DNA from: Deltaproteobacteria bacterium
GTDB lineage: Bacteria > Desulfobacterota > DSM-4660 > Desulfatiglandales > HGW-15
DNA length: 10,539 nt
Assembly: GCA_019308525.1 (NCBI GenBank)
Contig: JAFDIC010000099.1
Coordinates: forward strand, 1-10,539
Direction of reading: 5' to 3'
Position 1 is the stretch's first letter, and each line of letters starts with the position of its first letter. The notes beneath the pieces are model-generated. The model saw only the letters and a list, made by a program, of their open reading frames with translations, did not search any database and was not told where the DNA came from. Shown here in pieces: positions 1 through 5,738 of the stretch. The position numbers and the translations under genes were made by a program.

Positions 1-150
1 AAGACGAGAGTGATCTCCCAAGGGTCGGTCTTACCCCAGTTGCTGCTAAAAGTTCTGAAAACGGTGATAAGATATGGCAGTCTGCGTGCATTGAACAAGT
101 CGAAATCCTACCATCGGGTTGAGCCGGGAAAACTCTCTTTACGGCTGTAA
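1..150 (+). CDS. Possible C-terminal end of an unidentified protein (cut by window start)
   Basis: The first reading frame is open from the window edge to a TAA at 148-150, giving 49 residues that would be the tail of a longer protein. The segment has an amphipathic leucine-rich stretch (SVLPQLLLKVLKTVIRYGS, about residues 9-27) and a basic stretch (ALNKSKSYHRVEP) before the end SLRL. I do not recognise the family. Forty-nine open codons can arise by chance and no start is visible, so this is tentative. If real, its end overlaps the end of the convergent RHH gene by 12 bases, which would leave no room for a conventional terminator between them. Confidence 0.33.
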   Translation, partial: KTRVISQGSVLPQLLLKVLKTVIRYGSLRALNKSKSYHRVEPGKLSLRL

Positions 151-345
151 TGACGGCAGCAAGTAGCTGTGATTTTTTTCTATATACTCACGGATGATCT
201 TGTCCAGAATCTCTTCCAGGCTGGTGTCTTCCATGGCGGCAGCTGCCTTGAGGCGTTTCCAAAAGACGTAGTTCACCTTGATTTGCACAGGCACCCACCC
301 TTCGTCTTTCTTGTTCCTTCTCCTTCTTATCCCGCTCTTTCCCAT
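139..345 (-). CDS. Small ribbon-helix-helix (CopG/Arc-like) DNA-binding protein
   Basis: This is a 68-residue protein, probably a dimeric transcriptional regulator or an antitoxin-like DNA-binding protein. The N-terminus is very basic (IRRRRNKK, residues 6-13). A predicted beta strand follows at 18-25 (VPVQIKVN), then helix A around 27-38 (VFWKRLKAAAAM) and helix B around 42-57 (SLEEILDKIIREYIEK), which is the layout of the ribbon-helix-helix fold. I chose the ATG at 345 because AGGGGGAAGAG lies just upstream at good spacing. An upstream in-frame ATG at 378 would translate through a palindrome and looks unlikely. No toxin partner is visible: the neighbours are a nucleoside deaminase far upstream and an unclear convergent reading frame. 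The target is unknown. RHH proteins often repress their own promoter, which would suit the palindrome at its start. Fold call fairly firm, function unassigned. Confidence 0.68.
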   Translation of the reverse strand: MGKSGIRRRRNKKDEGWVPVQIKVNYVFWKRLKAAAAMEDTSLEEILDKIIREYIEKNHSYLLPSLQP

Positions 346-350
346 GTCTC

Positions 351-369
351 TTCCCCCTATTGGGGGGAA
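351..369. promoter_or_regulatory. GC-rich palindrome covering the RBS of the RHH gene
   Basis: The arms TTCCCCC (351-357) and GGGGGAA (363-369) are perfectly complementary around a 5-base spacer. On the leftward transcript the downstream arm contains the Shine-Dalgarno sequence of the RHH gene, so a hairpin would mask the ribosome-binding site. As DNA, the same palindrome could be an operator for the dimeric RHH protein. The repeat is directly visible; its role is inferred. Confidence 0.5.
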
Positions 370-395
370 TCCTATCACTTGAATCGATTTATTTC

Positions 396-424
396 AATAT
401 AATAAGTAATATTAGAAAACTAAA
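396..424 (-). promoter_or_regulatory. Candidate promoter for the RHH gene
   Basis: Reading leftward, TTTAGT (419-424) and TATATT (396-401) are separated by 17 bases. The -10 matches consensus at 5 of 6 positions but the -35 at only 3 of 6. The area from 371 to about 460 is markedly AT-rich compared with its surroundings, so chance matches are likely. Imperfect dyad arms TTGAA (379-383) and TTCAA (393-397) lie next to the -10. The rest of 425-577 holds no gene that I can support. Confidence 0.3.
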
Positions 425-486
425 AAATCTAAATATTCAAAATACTATTGATTATTCTCTGGATCACAAGGTCGATGAAAATCCTG

Positions 487-505
487 GGGGCAGGTTCCTG
501 GCCCC
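487..505 (-). terminator. Weak candidate terminator downstream of mtaD
   Basis: The leftward transcript can form a stem from GGGGC/GCCCC plus a short inner helix interrupted by one bulged C, about 70 bases after the mtaD stop codon. It is followed after a few bases by ATTTTC, not a clean U-run. It is GC-rich and in the right place but poor as an intrinsic terminator. Confidence 0.27.
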
Positions 506-577
506 GGCCCGGTATATGCGTCAGGACCCTCCCGGACAACCAATGACGCTCCTGCGCAGACCGGGATTTCATCGTTC

Positions 578-1900
578 TCAACTCTTGGCTGAAGAGACCC
601 ATGCTTTGACCTTCTCCGCCTTTTCCCTGGCCTCCCCCATGATCTCGGAAACATCCAGGTGTCCCAGCTTCCTGTTTTCCATGACAAGCCGCCCATTTAT
701 GATTGCGTGAACCACGTCGCTGCCCCTGGCCGCATAAACGAGATGGGAATAGGGGTTATACATGGGCGTAAGATGTGGTTTTTCAAAGTCGACCACTATG
801 ACGTCGGCCTTCTTGCCGATCTCCAGGGAACCGATTTCATCTTCCATGCCGAGGGCCTTGGCGCCGTCCCTGGTGGCCATTTTGAGCACGGTCAGGGCAT
901 CCATGACAGTGGTGTCGAGCGTACTGAGCTTGTGAAGCTTTGCGGCCATGTCCATCTCGGAAAACATGTCCAGGTTGTTGTTGGATGCGCAGCCGTCTGT
1001 TCCCAGGCCTACTATCAGGTTGCCGGCAATCATCTTCGGGACCGGCGCGATGCCGGATGCCAGTTTCATGTTACTCTCCGGGTTGTGGATAGCCTTGACA
1101 CCATGGCCCGCAAGCACGGCGATTTCCTCCTCCCTGAGGTGAACGCAATGGGCTGCTATGAGATGGGGGCCCGGGAGATCGAGGGCCTGGAGGTGCTCCA
1201 CTGGACTTCGGCCGTACTTTTTCTTGATTTCCTCCAGTTCGCTCCTCGTTTCAGCCAGGTGCAGGATAAGCGGCACATCGTGCTCCAGGGCCGTTTCCTT
1301 GGCCCTGGTGAGCAGCTCCGGGCTACAGGTGAAGAGGGAGTGGGGCTCAACCGCTATGGATACGAGAGGATCGCCCTCCCATTTCCCTATGAGCGCCTCC
1401 GTGTACTTGAACCCCTTTTCGATGGGCCCATAGTTCGGAGAGTCGAAATCATAGAGGACCTCCCCTACGAGGCAACGCATCCCCGCTTCCTTGGCGGCCC
1501 TGGCCACCTCGTCCTCAAACAGGTACATATCACAAAAAGTAGTGGTTCCCGAAAGGATCATCTCGGCACATGCCAGCAGTGATCCCCTGTAGACAAAGTC
1601 AGGATCCATCCTCCTTTCTACCGGGAAGATGTAATTGTTGAGCCATTCCATCAGGGGAATGTCATCTGCGAGGCCCCTGAAGAGACTCATGGCAGCATGG
1701 GTGTGACCATTCACGATTCCAGGCATCACGATGCAGCCTTCCGCATCCAGGACCTTTCGGGCGGAAGCCTGGTCCAGACCTTCTCCCACGTAGCAGATGG
1801 CATCCCCTTTAACGCCCAGCTCACCTCTCTCGATGATCCTGCACCCCTGGTCCATGGTAATGATCATGCCGTTCTTCACCAGTATGTCCAGCTGTTCCAT
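578..1900 (-). CDS. mtaD: MtaD-type 5-methylthioadenosine / S-adenosylhomocysteine deaminase
   Basis: This cytosolic amidohydrolase of 440 residues probably deaminates adenosine-type nucleosides (methylthioadenosine, S-adenosylhomocysteine, possibly 5'-deoxyadenosine or adenosine) to inosine analogues. A beta-sandwich segment (residues 1-58) precedes the TIM barrel. Metal and catalytic motifs are in order: NGHTH (H66, H68), the family-typical RGLADD and LMEWL (75-87), HLAET (H214, E217), AAHCVHL (H251) and GTDG (D302). The C-terminus has the usual VVHAIINGRLVMENRKL-like strand. Length matches the family. I chose the ATG at 1900 because GAGGGG sits 8 bases upstream; an upstream in-frame start at 1951 has no such support and adds 17 non-conserved residues. 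It lies 88 bases downstream of the phosphorylase gene on the same strand and is probably co-transcribed with it. Exact substrate preference among MTA, SAH and 5'-deoxyadenosine cannot be read from sequence. Confidence 0.9.
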   Translation of the reverse strand: MEQLDILVKNGMIITMDQGCRIIERGELGVKGDAICYVGEGLDQASARKVLDAEGCIVMPGIVNGHTHAAMSLFRGLADDIPLMEWLNNYIFPVERRMDPDFVYRGSLLACAEMILSGTTTFCDMYLFEDEVARAAKEAGMRCLVGEVLYDFDSPNYGPIEKGFKYTEALIGKWEGDPLVSIAVEPHSLFTCSPELLTRAKETALEHDVPLILHLAETRSELEEIKKKYGRSPVEHLQALDLPGPHLIAAHCVHLREEEIAVLAGHGVKAIHNPESNMKLASGIAPVPKMIAGNLIVGLGTDGCASNNNLDMFSEMDMAAKLHKLSTLDTTVMDALTVLKMATRDGAKALGMEDEIGSLEIGKKADVIVVDFEKPHLTPMYNPYSHLVYAARGSDVVHAIINGRLVMENRKLGHLDVSEIMGEAREKAEKVKAWVSSAKS

Positions 1901-1938
1901 GCAATTCCCCTCATGAGTAAGGATTGTTTGATCCGCAG

Positions 1939-1958
1939 AAACCGAGAACAATCGGTTT
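1939..1958. repeat. Inverted repeat between the phosphorylase and mtaD genes
   Basis: AAACCGA (1939-1945) and TCGGTTT (1952-1958) form perfect 7-base arms around a 6-base spacer in the 88-base gap. Leftward, the hairpin is not followed by a U-run, so it does not look like a terminator for the phosphorylase gene. On the plus strand it is followed by TCTTG. It could be a processing or attenuation hairpin or a binding site. No convincing promoter for mtaD is visible in the gap. Confidence 0.4.
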
Positions 1959-1988
1959 TCTTGTAAGAGTCACAGGGTCCTGCATCCG

Positions 1989-2825
1989 TCATTCGGGCAT
2001 GCCCCCAATGATCCTTTTCCATAATCGCCCAAGGGACGGGCTCGCCTTCCTTGCGGCAGCAATGACTTCTTCAATGGAGGTCCCCTCCATGCAGTCCGGG
2101 AGGTTGACGTTGGTGATCACCACGATTCCCAGGATTCTCATACCACAGTGTACGCCCGCTATCACCTCCAGTACGGTGGACATGCCCACTGCGTCCCCCC
2201 CTATCATCCTGAGGAATCGGGTCTCCGCAGGAGTTTCAAGGCTGGGTCCCACGATCCCCACGTACACTCCTTCCTTTAGCATGATACCCGTTTCCAATGC
2301 GGCCTTCCTGGCCAGGGCGGAAAACTGAGGGTCATAGACCTTTGACATATCCGGGAACCGTGGGCCGAACGCATCAAGGTTCGGGCCTATCAAGGGGTTA
2401 GTACCCGTTAGATTTATGTGATCGGTGATCAAGAGCAGGTCGCCGGACTCGAGCAAGGGATTGAGCCCTCCGGCGGCACTGGATATGAAAAGGTGCCTTA
2501 CACCAATCCTGGCCATCACCCTGATCGGGAATGTGATTTCCACTGGAGAGTATCCTTCGTAGAGGTGAAACCTCCCTTCCATCACCATGATGGTCCTGCC
2601 CTCCACTGTCCCGACCAGCAAATTCCCTTCGTGCCCTTCCACCGTGGATAGGGGAAAGTTAGGAATTTCCCTGTAGGGCAAACTGAATTCCACAACCATC
2701 ATCTTGCTGATATCTCCCAGGCCTGTGCCGGTGATCATGCCTGCGAGGGGTTTCCGTTCCATCCTGGCCAGAAGGAAATCAGCAGACTCCTGAACCTGTC
2801 TCATGATCTTTCCCATGCCAGACAT
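1989..2825 (-). CDS. punA: Purine nucleoside phosphorylase, trimeric PNP/MTAP family
   Basis: This 278-residue enzyme splits purine nucleosides with phosphate into free base and (deoxy)ribose-1-phosphate. Family motifs are in order: TGTGLG (32-37, phosphate loop, with Thr where Ser is usual), EGHEG (H65), EGRFHLYEGY (R85, H87, Y89), SSAAGGLNP (115-123), GPSLETPAE (E197), VGMSTVLEV (213-221) and ITNVN (N239). The Glu/Asn pair E197 and N239 corresponds to the 6-oxopurine-binding pair, which favours hypoxanthine/guanine nucleosides over adenosine. I chose the ATG at 2825, with GGGAG 9 bases upstream; the ATG at 2816 is also possible. An in-frame ATG at 2924 sits practically at the predicted transcription start and is disfavoured. 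Next to an MtaD deaminase it could act on methylthioinosine or other inosine analogues, as methylthioinosine phosphorylase does. That substrate choice is inference. Confidence 0.9.
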   Translation of the reverse strand: MSGMGKIMRQVQESADFLLARMERKPLAGMITGTGLGDISKMMVVEFSLPYREIPNFPLSTVEGHEGNLLVGTVEGRTIMVMEGRFHLYEGYSPVEITFPIRVMARIGVRHLFISSAAGGLNPLLESGDLLLITDHINLTGTNPLIGPNLDAFGPRFPDMSKVYDPQFSALARKAALETGIMLKEGVYVGIVGPSLETPAETRFLRMIGGDAVGMSTVLEVIAGVHCGMRILGIVVITNVNLPDCMEGTSIEEVIAAARKASPSLGRLWKRIIGGMPE

Positions 2826-2877
2826 CCTTTTGGTCTCCCTTTGGTCCCTCTGTTTGATCGCTTCTGTTGCCGAAAAG

Positions 2878-2917
2878 TGCCAGGATCTCCCGCTTTCCGT
2901 CTCCAGGGCTCCCGGCA
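2878..2917 (-). promoter_or_regulatory. Possible structured 5' leader of the phosphorylase mRNA
   Basis: The predicted leader of about 100 bases (roughly 2926 to 2826, leftward) contains arms that pair over 8 positions as RNA: UGCCGGGA with UCCUGGCA (plus-strand 2910-2917 and 2878-2885). One pair is G-U in the leftward transcript but would be an A-C mismatch in the rightward one, so the fold is specific to the sense RNA. A short CCC/GGG helix may form inside. I match it to no riboswitch class that I know. Confidence 0.35.
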
Positions 2918-2932
2918 TCGGCACGGGACACG

Positions 2933-2960
2933 ATTATAGCCCATCTACATATTTTATCAA
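2933..2960 (-). promoter_or_regulatory. Strong sigma-70-type promoter for the phosphorylase-mtaD pair
   Basis: Reading leftward, a -35 of TTGATA (2955-2960) is followed after 16 bases by a perfect -10, TATAAT (2933-2938). The predicted start is near 2926, about 100 bases before the chosen start codon. This is the best promoter match seen in the window. It supports the ATG at 2825 over the one at 2924. Confidence 0.72.
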
Positions 2961-2969
2961 CAGGTTGAT
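2956..2969. promoter_or_regulatory. Palindrome overlapping the -35 of the phosphorylase promoter
   Basis: ATCAAC (2956-2961), a 2-base centre and GTTGAT (2964-2969) form a perfect 14-base dyad that covers most of the -35 element. A dimeric protein bound here would block RNA polymerase at the leftward promoter. No specific regulator family is recognised from the motif. Confidence 0.45.
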
Positions 2970-2982
2970 GTCCCTGTGCGCA

Positions 2983-3010
2983 CCTTGCTCAAGGGAATAC
3001 TTGAGCAAGG
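2983..3010. repeat. Perfect 11-base inverted repeat between divergent promoters
   Basis: CCTTGCTCAAG (2983-2993) and CTTGAGCAAGG (3000-3010) are perfect 11-base arms around the spacer GGAATA. No T-run follows on either strand, and the site lies between two divergent predicted promoters, upstream of both. A role as a shared regulator-binding site fits better than a terminator. The repeat is certain; the role is inferred. Confidence 0.6.
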
Positions 3011-3034
3011 CTCCGGGTGGATTTCACAAGGGTA

Positions 3035-3063
3035 TTGGAAAAAGCCGAATTATTTGCTAGATT
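3035..3063 (+). promoter_or_regulatory. Candidate promoter for the rightward gene series
   Basis: TTGGAA (3035-3040) and TAGATT (3058-3063) are separated by exactly 17 bases. Each matches consensus at 4 of 6 positions. Transcription would begin near 3070, about 20 bases before the PHP gene's start codon. It is clearly weaker than the opposing leftward promoter. Confidence 0.42.
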
Positions 3064-3091
3064 CCCAAGGGAGGGATTATGGGGGGCAGCC

Positions 3092-4018
3092 ATGGGAATT
3101 GATCTACATATCCATTCTACTTGCTCGGACGGTAAGATGACCCCTGAGGAGATCCTCAGGACCGCCGCTGAAAGGGGCCTGGAGGTTATCTCCATAACAG
3201 ATCACGATTCCCTGGAGTGCCAGGAGGAAGCAGAGTCACTTTCCCGTAGATGGGAGATCAAGTATATATTCGGGCTGGAATTGAGCGTGTCTTTTTCCCA
3301 TCCCCGGTACAGGAAAGGGAAGGCTATTTCCCTGGACTTCCTGGGATATGACTATGACATTACTTACGGTCCCCTGGTCGGAAGGCTCGATGAATTGAGG
3401 GAATATAGAAAAAAGAGGGCCGAGCAAATCTTGAATAACATCAACCGGGAGCTATCAGGGCAAGGCCTCAGGCAGCTCACACAGGAGGACCTGGACGCAA
3501 TTCAGAGTTCCGTGGACGGGACTTTCGGGCGACCCCATATAGCAAATTACCTCGTTCAAAAGGGTATAGTGGCCGATAGGCAGGAGGCCTTCGACCGTTA
3601 TCTCGTCAAGTGCAATGTGCCCAAGATGCCCCTTTCCCTCCAGGAGGCATCTCGACTCGTCAGGGGTGCCGGTGGAAAGCTCGTACTGGCCCACCCGAAC
3701 CATCCAAGGGGAACTTCCCTCATATCTTTTACCCGTTCCCTTGAAGAACAGCAGAGGATCATAGAAGATTCCATGCTGCCCCATATCGATGGTATCGAAT
3801 GCTGGCATTCCAGCCAGGACAAAGAGACGACGTCCTCCTACATTGCCTTTGCCAGGAGGCTGGGCCTCCTCGTAACAGGAGGCTCGGACTGCCACCAGCA
3901 ACCTGTGCTCATGGGCACCGTGGATGTTCCTTCCTACGTGGCAGAGCAGTTTGGCCGTGACGCGTCCCTGAGAAGGAAAAGGAAGAGGAGGCAACAACAG
4001 GCCCCATGTCATCATTAG
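3092..4018 (+). CDS. PHP-domain phosphoesterase (TrpH/YciV, RNase AM-like)
   Basis: This 308-residue cytosolic metallophosphoesterase resembles the E. coli YciV/RNase AM family, whose members act on 3',5'-nucleoside bisphosphates and short or 5'-end RNA. PHP motifs are in order: DLHIHSTCSDG (H6, H8, D13), ITDHDS (D37, H38), GLELS (E63), LDFLGYDYD (81-89), GRPHIANYL (H149), LAHPNHP (H201, H204), GIECWHSS (234-241) and GGSDCHQQP (D266, H268). The HxxG-type ligand found as His in YciV (IHIVG) is Asp82 here. The C-terminus is strongly basic (RRKRKRRQQQ, 294-303). I chose the ATG at 3092: the protein then begins directly at the first metal motif, with GGGGGG at usable spacing; the extra upstream reading frame from 3017 is not conserved and would span the predicted promoter. 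The gene overlaps the next by 13 bases. Family firm, substrate unproven. Confidence 0.85.
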   Translation: MGIDLHIHSTCSDGKMTPEEILRTAAERGLEVISITDHDSLECQEEAESLSRRWEIKYIFGLELSVSFSHPRYRKGKAISLDFLGYDYDITYGPLVGRLDELREYRKKRAEQILNNINRELSGQGLRQLTQEDLDAIQSSVDGTFGRPHIANYLVQKGIVADRQEAFDRYLVKCNVPKMPLSLQEASRLVRGAGGKLVLAHPNHPRGTSLISFTRSLEEQQRIIEDSMLPHIDGIECWHSSQDKETTSSYIAFARRLGLLVTGGSDCHQQPVLMGTVDVPSYVAEQFGRDASLRRKRKRRQQQAPCHH

Positions 4019-5004
4019 TAAGAGACCTTCAAGATCCACGCTTCTTACCTGACAGGACGACCGGGGTGACCCTGATTCAGACCCATATCTCCCTTGTCTT
4101 CGTGGGTGATGAGTTCGTCTACAAGGTAAAAAAGCCCGTCAATTTCGGATTTCTTGACTTCTCCACCCTGGAGAAAAGGCACCATTTCTGCATCCAGGAG
4201 CTGAGGCTGAATCGGAGGTTGTGCCGGGGCATATATTTGGATGTGCTCCCTGTGATATTTGACGGCGAACACCACAGGATAGGCCGTGGCGGCGGACAAG
4301 TCGTAGACTATGCCGTGAGGATGAAGAGGATCCCGGAGGAGATGCTCATGAAATCCCTGTTCCAGGAAGGCCGGTTGAGCGAAGACCATCTGGACAGACT
4401 GGCCGATGTCCTGGCCTGTTTCCACAGGGAGGCGGATAGTTCTCCAGAGATTGAGGGCTTTGGCAGGCCGGAGCGGGTCAAGGTAAATACTGATGAAAAC
4501 TTCGAGCAAACGAGGAAATACATAGGGAAAACCATCGATCGCCATGACTTCGACGCCCTTTTCGATTGGACAGAGGCCTTTTTCAGGCAAAATGAGGAGG
4601 TATTTCATGACCGTATTTCAAAAGGTAGAGTAAGAGACTGCCACGGGGATTTGCATATGGAACACGTGTGCTTCAGTGATCCCATATGCATATTCGATTG
4701 TGTCGAATTCATAGACCGCTTCCGATACACGGATACTCTCTGCGATATCGCCTTCTTGTTGATGGATATGGAATACCATGGTGGGGAAGCCCTTGCGGAA
4801 TACCTCTGGAATCACTATGCCCTCGCTACAGGAGACCGGGGGACCGAATCACTGCTGACTTTCTATAAGGTGTACAGGGCCTATGTGCGCGGAAAGGTGA
4901 ACAGCTTCCAGCTGGACGACGACAGGATCGGGCAGGAGGCAAAGGGCAGGGCGGCTGAAAGTGCCAGAAAATACTTTAAGTTAGCCTTGAGCTATACAAG
5001 TTAA
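4006..5004 (+). CDS. APH/protein-kinase-fold protein, COG2187 type
   Basis: This 332-residue protein belongs to the uncharacterised COG2187 family with an aminoglycoside-phosphotransferase-like fold. The family is usually found fused or adjacent to a COG0645 P-loop kinase. The N-lobe carries the family signature VYKVKKPVNFGFLDFS (38-53), whose lysines probably bind phosphate of ATP. The catalytic loop is HGDLH (213-217), and IFDCVEFIDRFRY (229-241) supplies the metal-binding Asp231, followed by DIAFLLMD. The gene begins inside the 3' end of the PHP gene (13-base overlap). A GAGGAGG lies 14 bases from the ATG, which is far, so coupled translation is likely. No in-frame alternative start is better placed. 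The substrate is unknown. Despite the common automatic label, nothing here indicates antibiotic resistance: the genes around it are housekeeping genes. Confidence 0.82.
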   Translation: MSSLVRDLQDPRFLPDRTTGVTLIQTHISLVFVGDEFVYKVKKPVNFGFLDFSTLEKRHHFCIQELRLNRRLCRGIYLDVLPVIFDGEHHRIGRGGGQVVDYAVRMKRIPEEMLMKSLFQEGRLSEDHLDRLADVLACFHREADSSPEIEGFGRPERVKVNTDENFEQTRKYIGKTIDRHDFDALFDWTEAFFRQNEEVFHDRISKGRVRDCHGDLHMEHVCFSDPICIFDCVEFIDRFRYTDTLCDIAFLLMDMEYHGGEALAEYLWNHYALATGDRGTESLLTFYKVYRAYVRGKVNSFQLDDDRIGQEAKGRAAESARKYFKLALSYTS

Positions 5005-5096
5005 CGATTTGTATTTTCAAACTAAAGTTGCCAAGTGGTCGCGTTCGTCCTTTTCGGTGACAGTTGAAACAACCATTTTTCACTGGAGATTTTGAT

Positions 5097-5699
5097 ATGC
5101 GAGAACCCTTCATAGAATTCACCCGGAGAGAACTGGGGCCTGACCCGGTCCTGATAACCTGCGGGCTCCCCGCATCCTATAAGACAGAGACCGCCGAGGT
5201 CATTGCCAGGCTGAAAGGGTACAGGGTCTTGAGGACCGACATGATCAGGCTGGAGGTGTTGCGAAACGAAGACATATTTGATGAAAAGGTCGCATCCAAC
5301 ATGGACAAGCGCAGGCTCGTGTACGAAGAGATGTTCGCAATGGCCGATAGGCTCGCGGCCAGGGGCGAGGGAATCATACTGGATGCCACATTTGTGACCC
5401 AGGCATTGAGGAGGCGGGCAGCCGGGATTGCGGCGCGAAACAACAGGCAGTTTATCATAGAACAGACCCAGTGTCCGCAAGAGGTCTCCTTGAGGAGGAT
5501 CAGCCTGCGAAGCAGGGAAAACTACGAGTCAAACGCCCTTACCGAACAAGCCTATCTGAACAACAAGAAGAAATTCGAACCTGTCGATCTGGATGACCTG
5601 AAGGAGAGGTTCCCCCGGCTCCGCATTGAACGTTTGATCGTGGATACCACTTCGGACCTGGAGGAGGAGTGGTTCGTCATTGGGAGAGAAAAAAGGTGA
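5097..5699 (+). CDS. P-loop kinase-like ATPase, COG0645 type, with atypical Walker A
   Basis: This 200-residue protein resembles the P-loop kinase half of COG2187-COG0645 proteins (gluconate/zeta-toxin-like kinases). The nucleotide loop is CGLPASYKTETA (22-33), with Tyr28 in the position where GxxxxGK[ST] requires Gly; K29 and T30 remain. RTDMIR (47-52) fits the acidic residue at the substrate site, and IILDATF (93-99) the Walker B-like strand. SLRRISLRSR (131-140) is an arginine-rich lid candidate. I chose the ATG at 5097 with GGAG 8 bases upstream; a TTG at 5064 is possible but lacks a good ribosome-binding site. It starts 92 bases after the COG2187 gene, a normal operon position for its partner. 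The substrate is unknown. Loss of the Walker A glycine may change or weaken nucleotide binding. Confidence 0.78.
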   Translation: MREPFIEFTRRELGPDPVLITCGLPASYKTETAEVIARLKGYRVLRTDMIRLEVLRNEDIFDEKVASNMDKRRLVYEEMFAMADRLAARGEGIILDATFVTQALRRRAAGIAARNNRQFIIEQTQCPQEVSLRRISLRSRENYESNALTEQAYLNNKKKFEPVDLDDLKERFPRLRIERLIVDTTSDLEEEWFVIGREKR

Positions 5700-5738
5700 G
5701 GGTGCGAAGAGCTTTCGGCACGGGGAAGAGGTGGCTGA

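Noticed and set aside
659..1582. A 307-codon open frame on the plus strand opposite mtaD
   Set aside because: It lies wholly antisense to a gene with complete amidohydrolase motifs, and its product shows no recognisable domain. Such open antisense frames arise from the codon bias of GC-rich genes.
2826..2924. A longer phosphorylase starting at the ATG at 2924
   Set aside because: That codon lies only a few bases from the predicted transcription start, and the 33 extra residues resemble no PNP N-terminus. The start at 2825 has a ribosome-binding site.
2826..2926. A known purine or SAH riboswitch ahead of the phosphorylase gene
   Set aside because: The leader can fold, but I could not find the conserved core of any class I know, so only an unspecified structured leader is reported.
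3017..3091. An N-terminal extension of the PHP protein from 3017
   Set aside because: PHP proteins of this family begin almost at the DLHxHS motif. The extension would cover the predicted promoter, and the ATG at 3092 has a suitable ribosome-binding site.
4006..5004. Aminoglycoside resistance gene
   Set aside because: The fold is related to aminoglycoside phosphotransferases, but the VYKVKKPVNFGFLDFS signature and the adjacent P-loop gene identify the COG2187 housekeeping family. There is no mobile or resistance context.
5005..5096. A frameshift that breaks one fused COG2187-COG0645 gene in two
   Set aside because: The first protein ends at a natural family boundary. The second has its own ATG and ribosome-binding site, and the 92-base gap has no recognisable coding remnant. 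Two separate genes are more likely.
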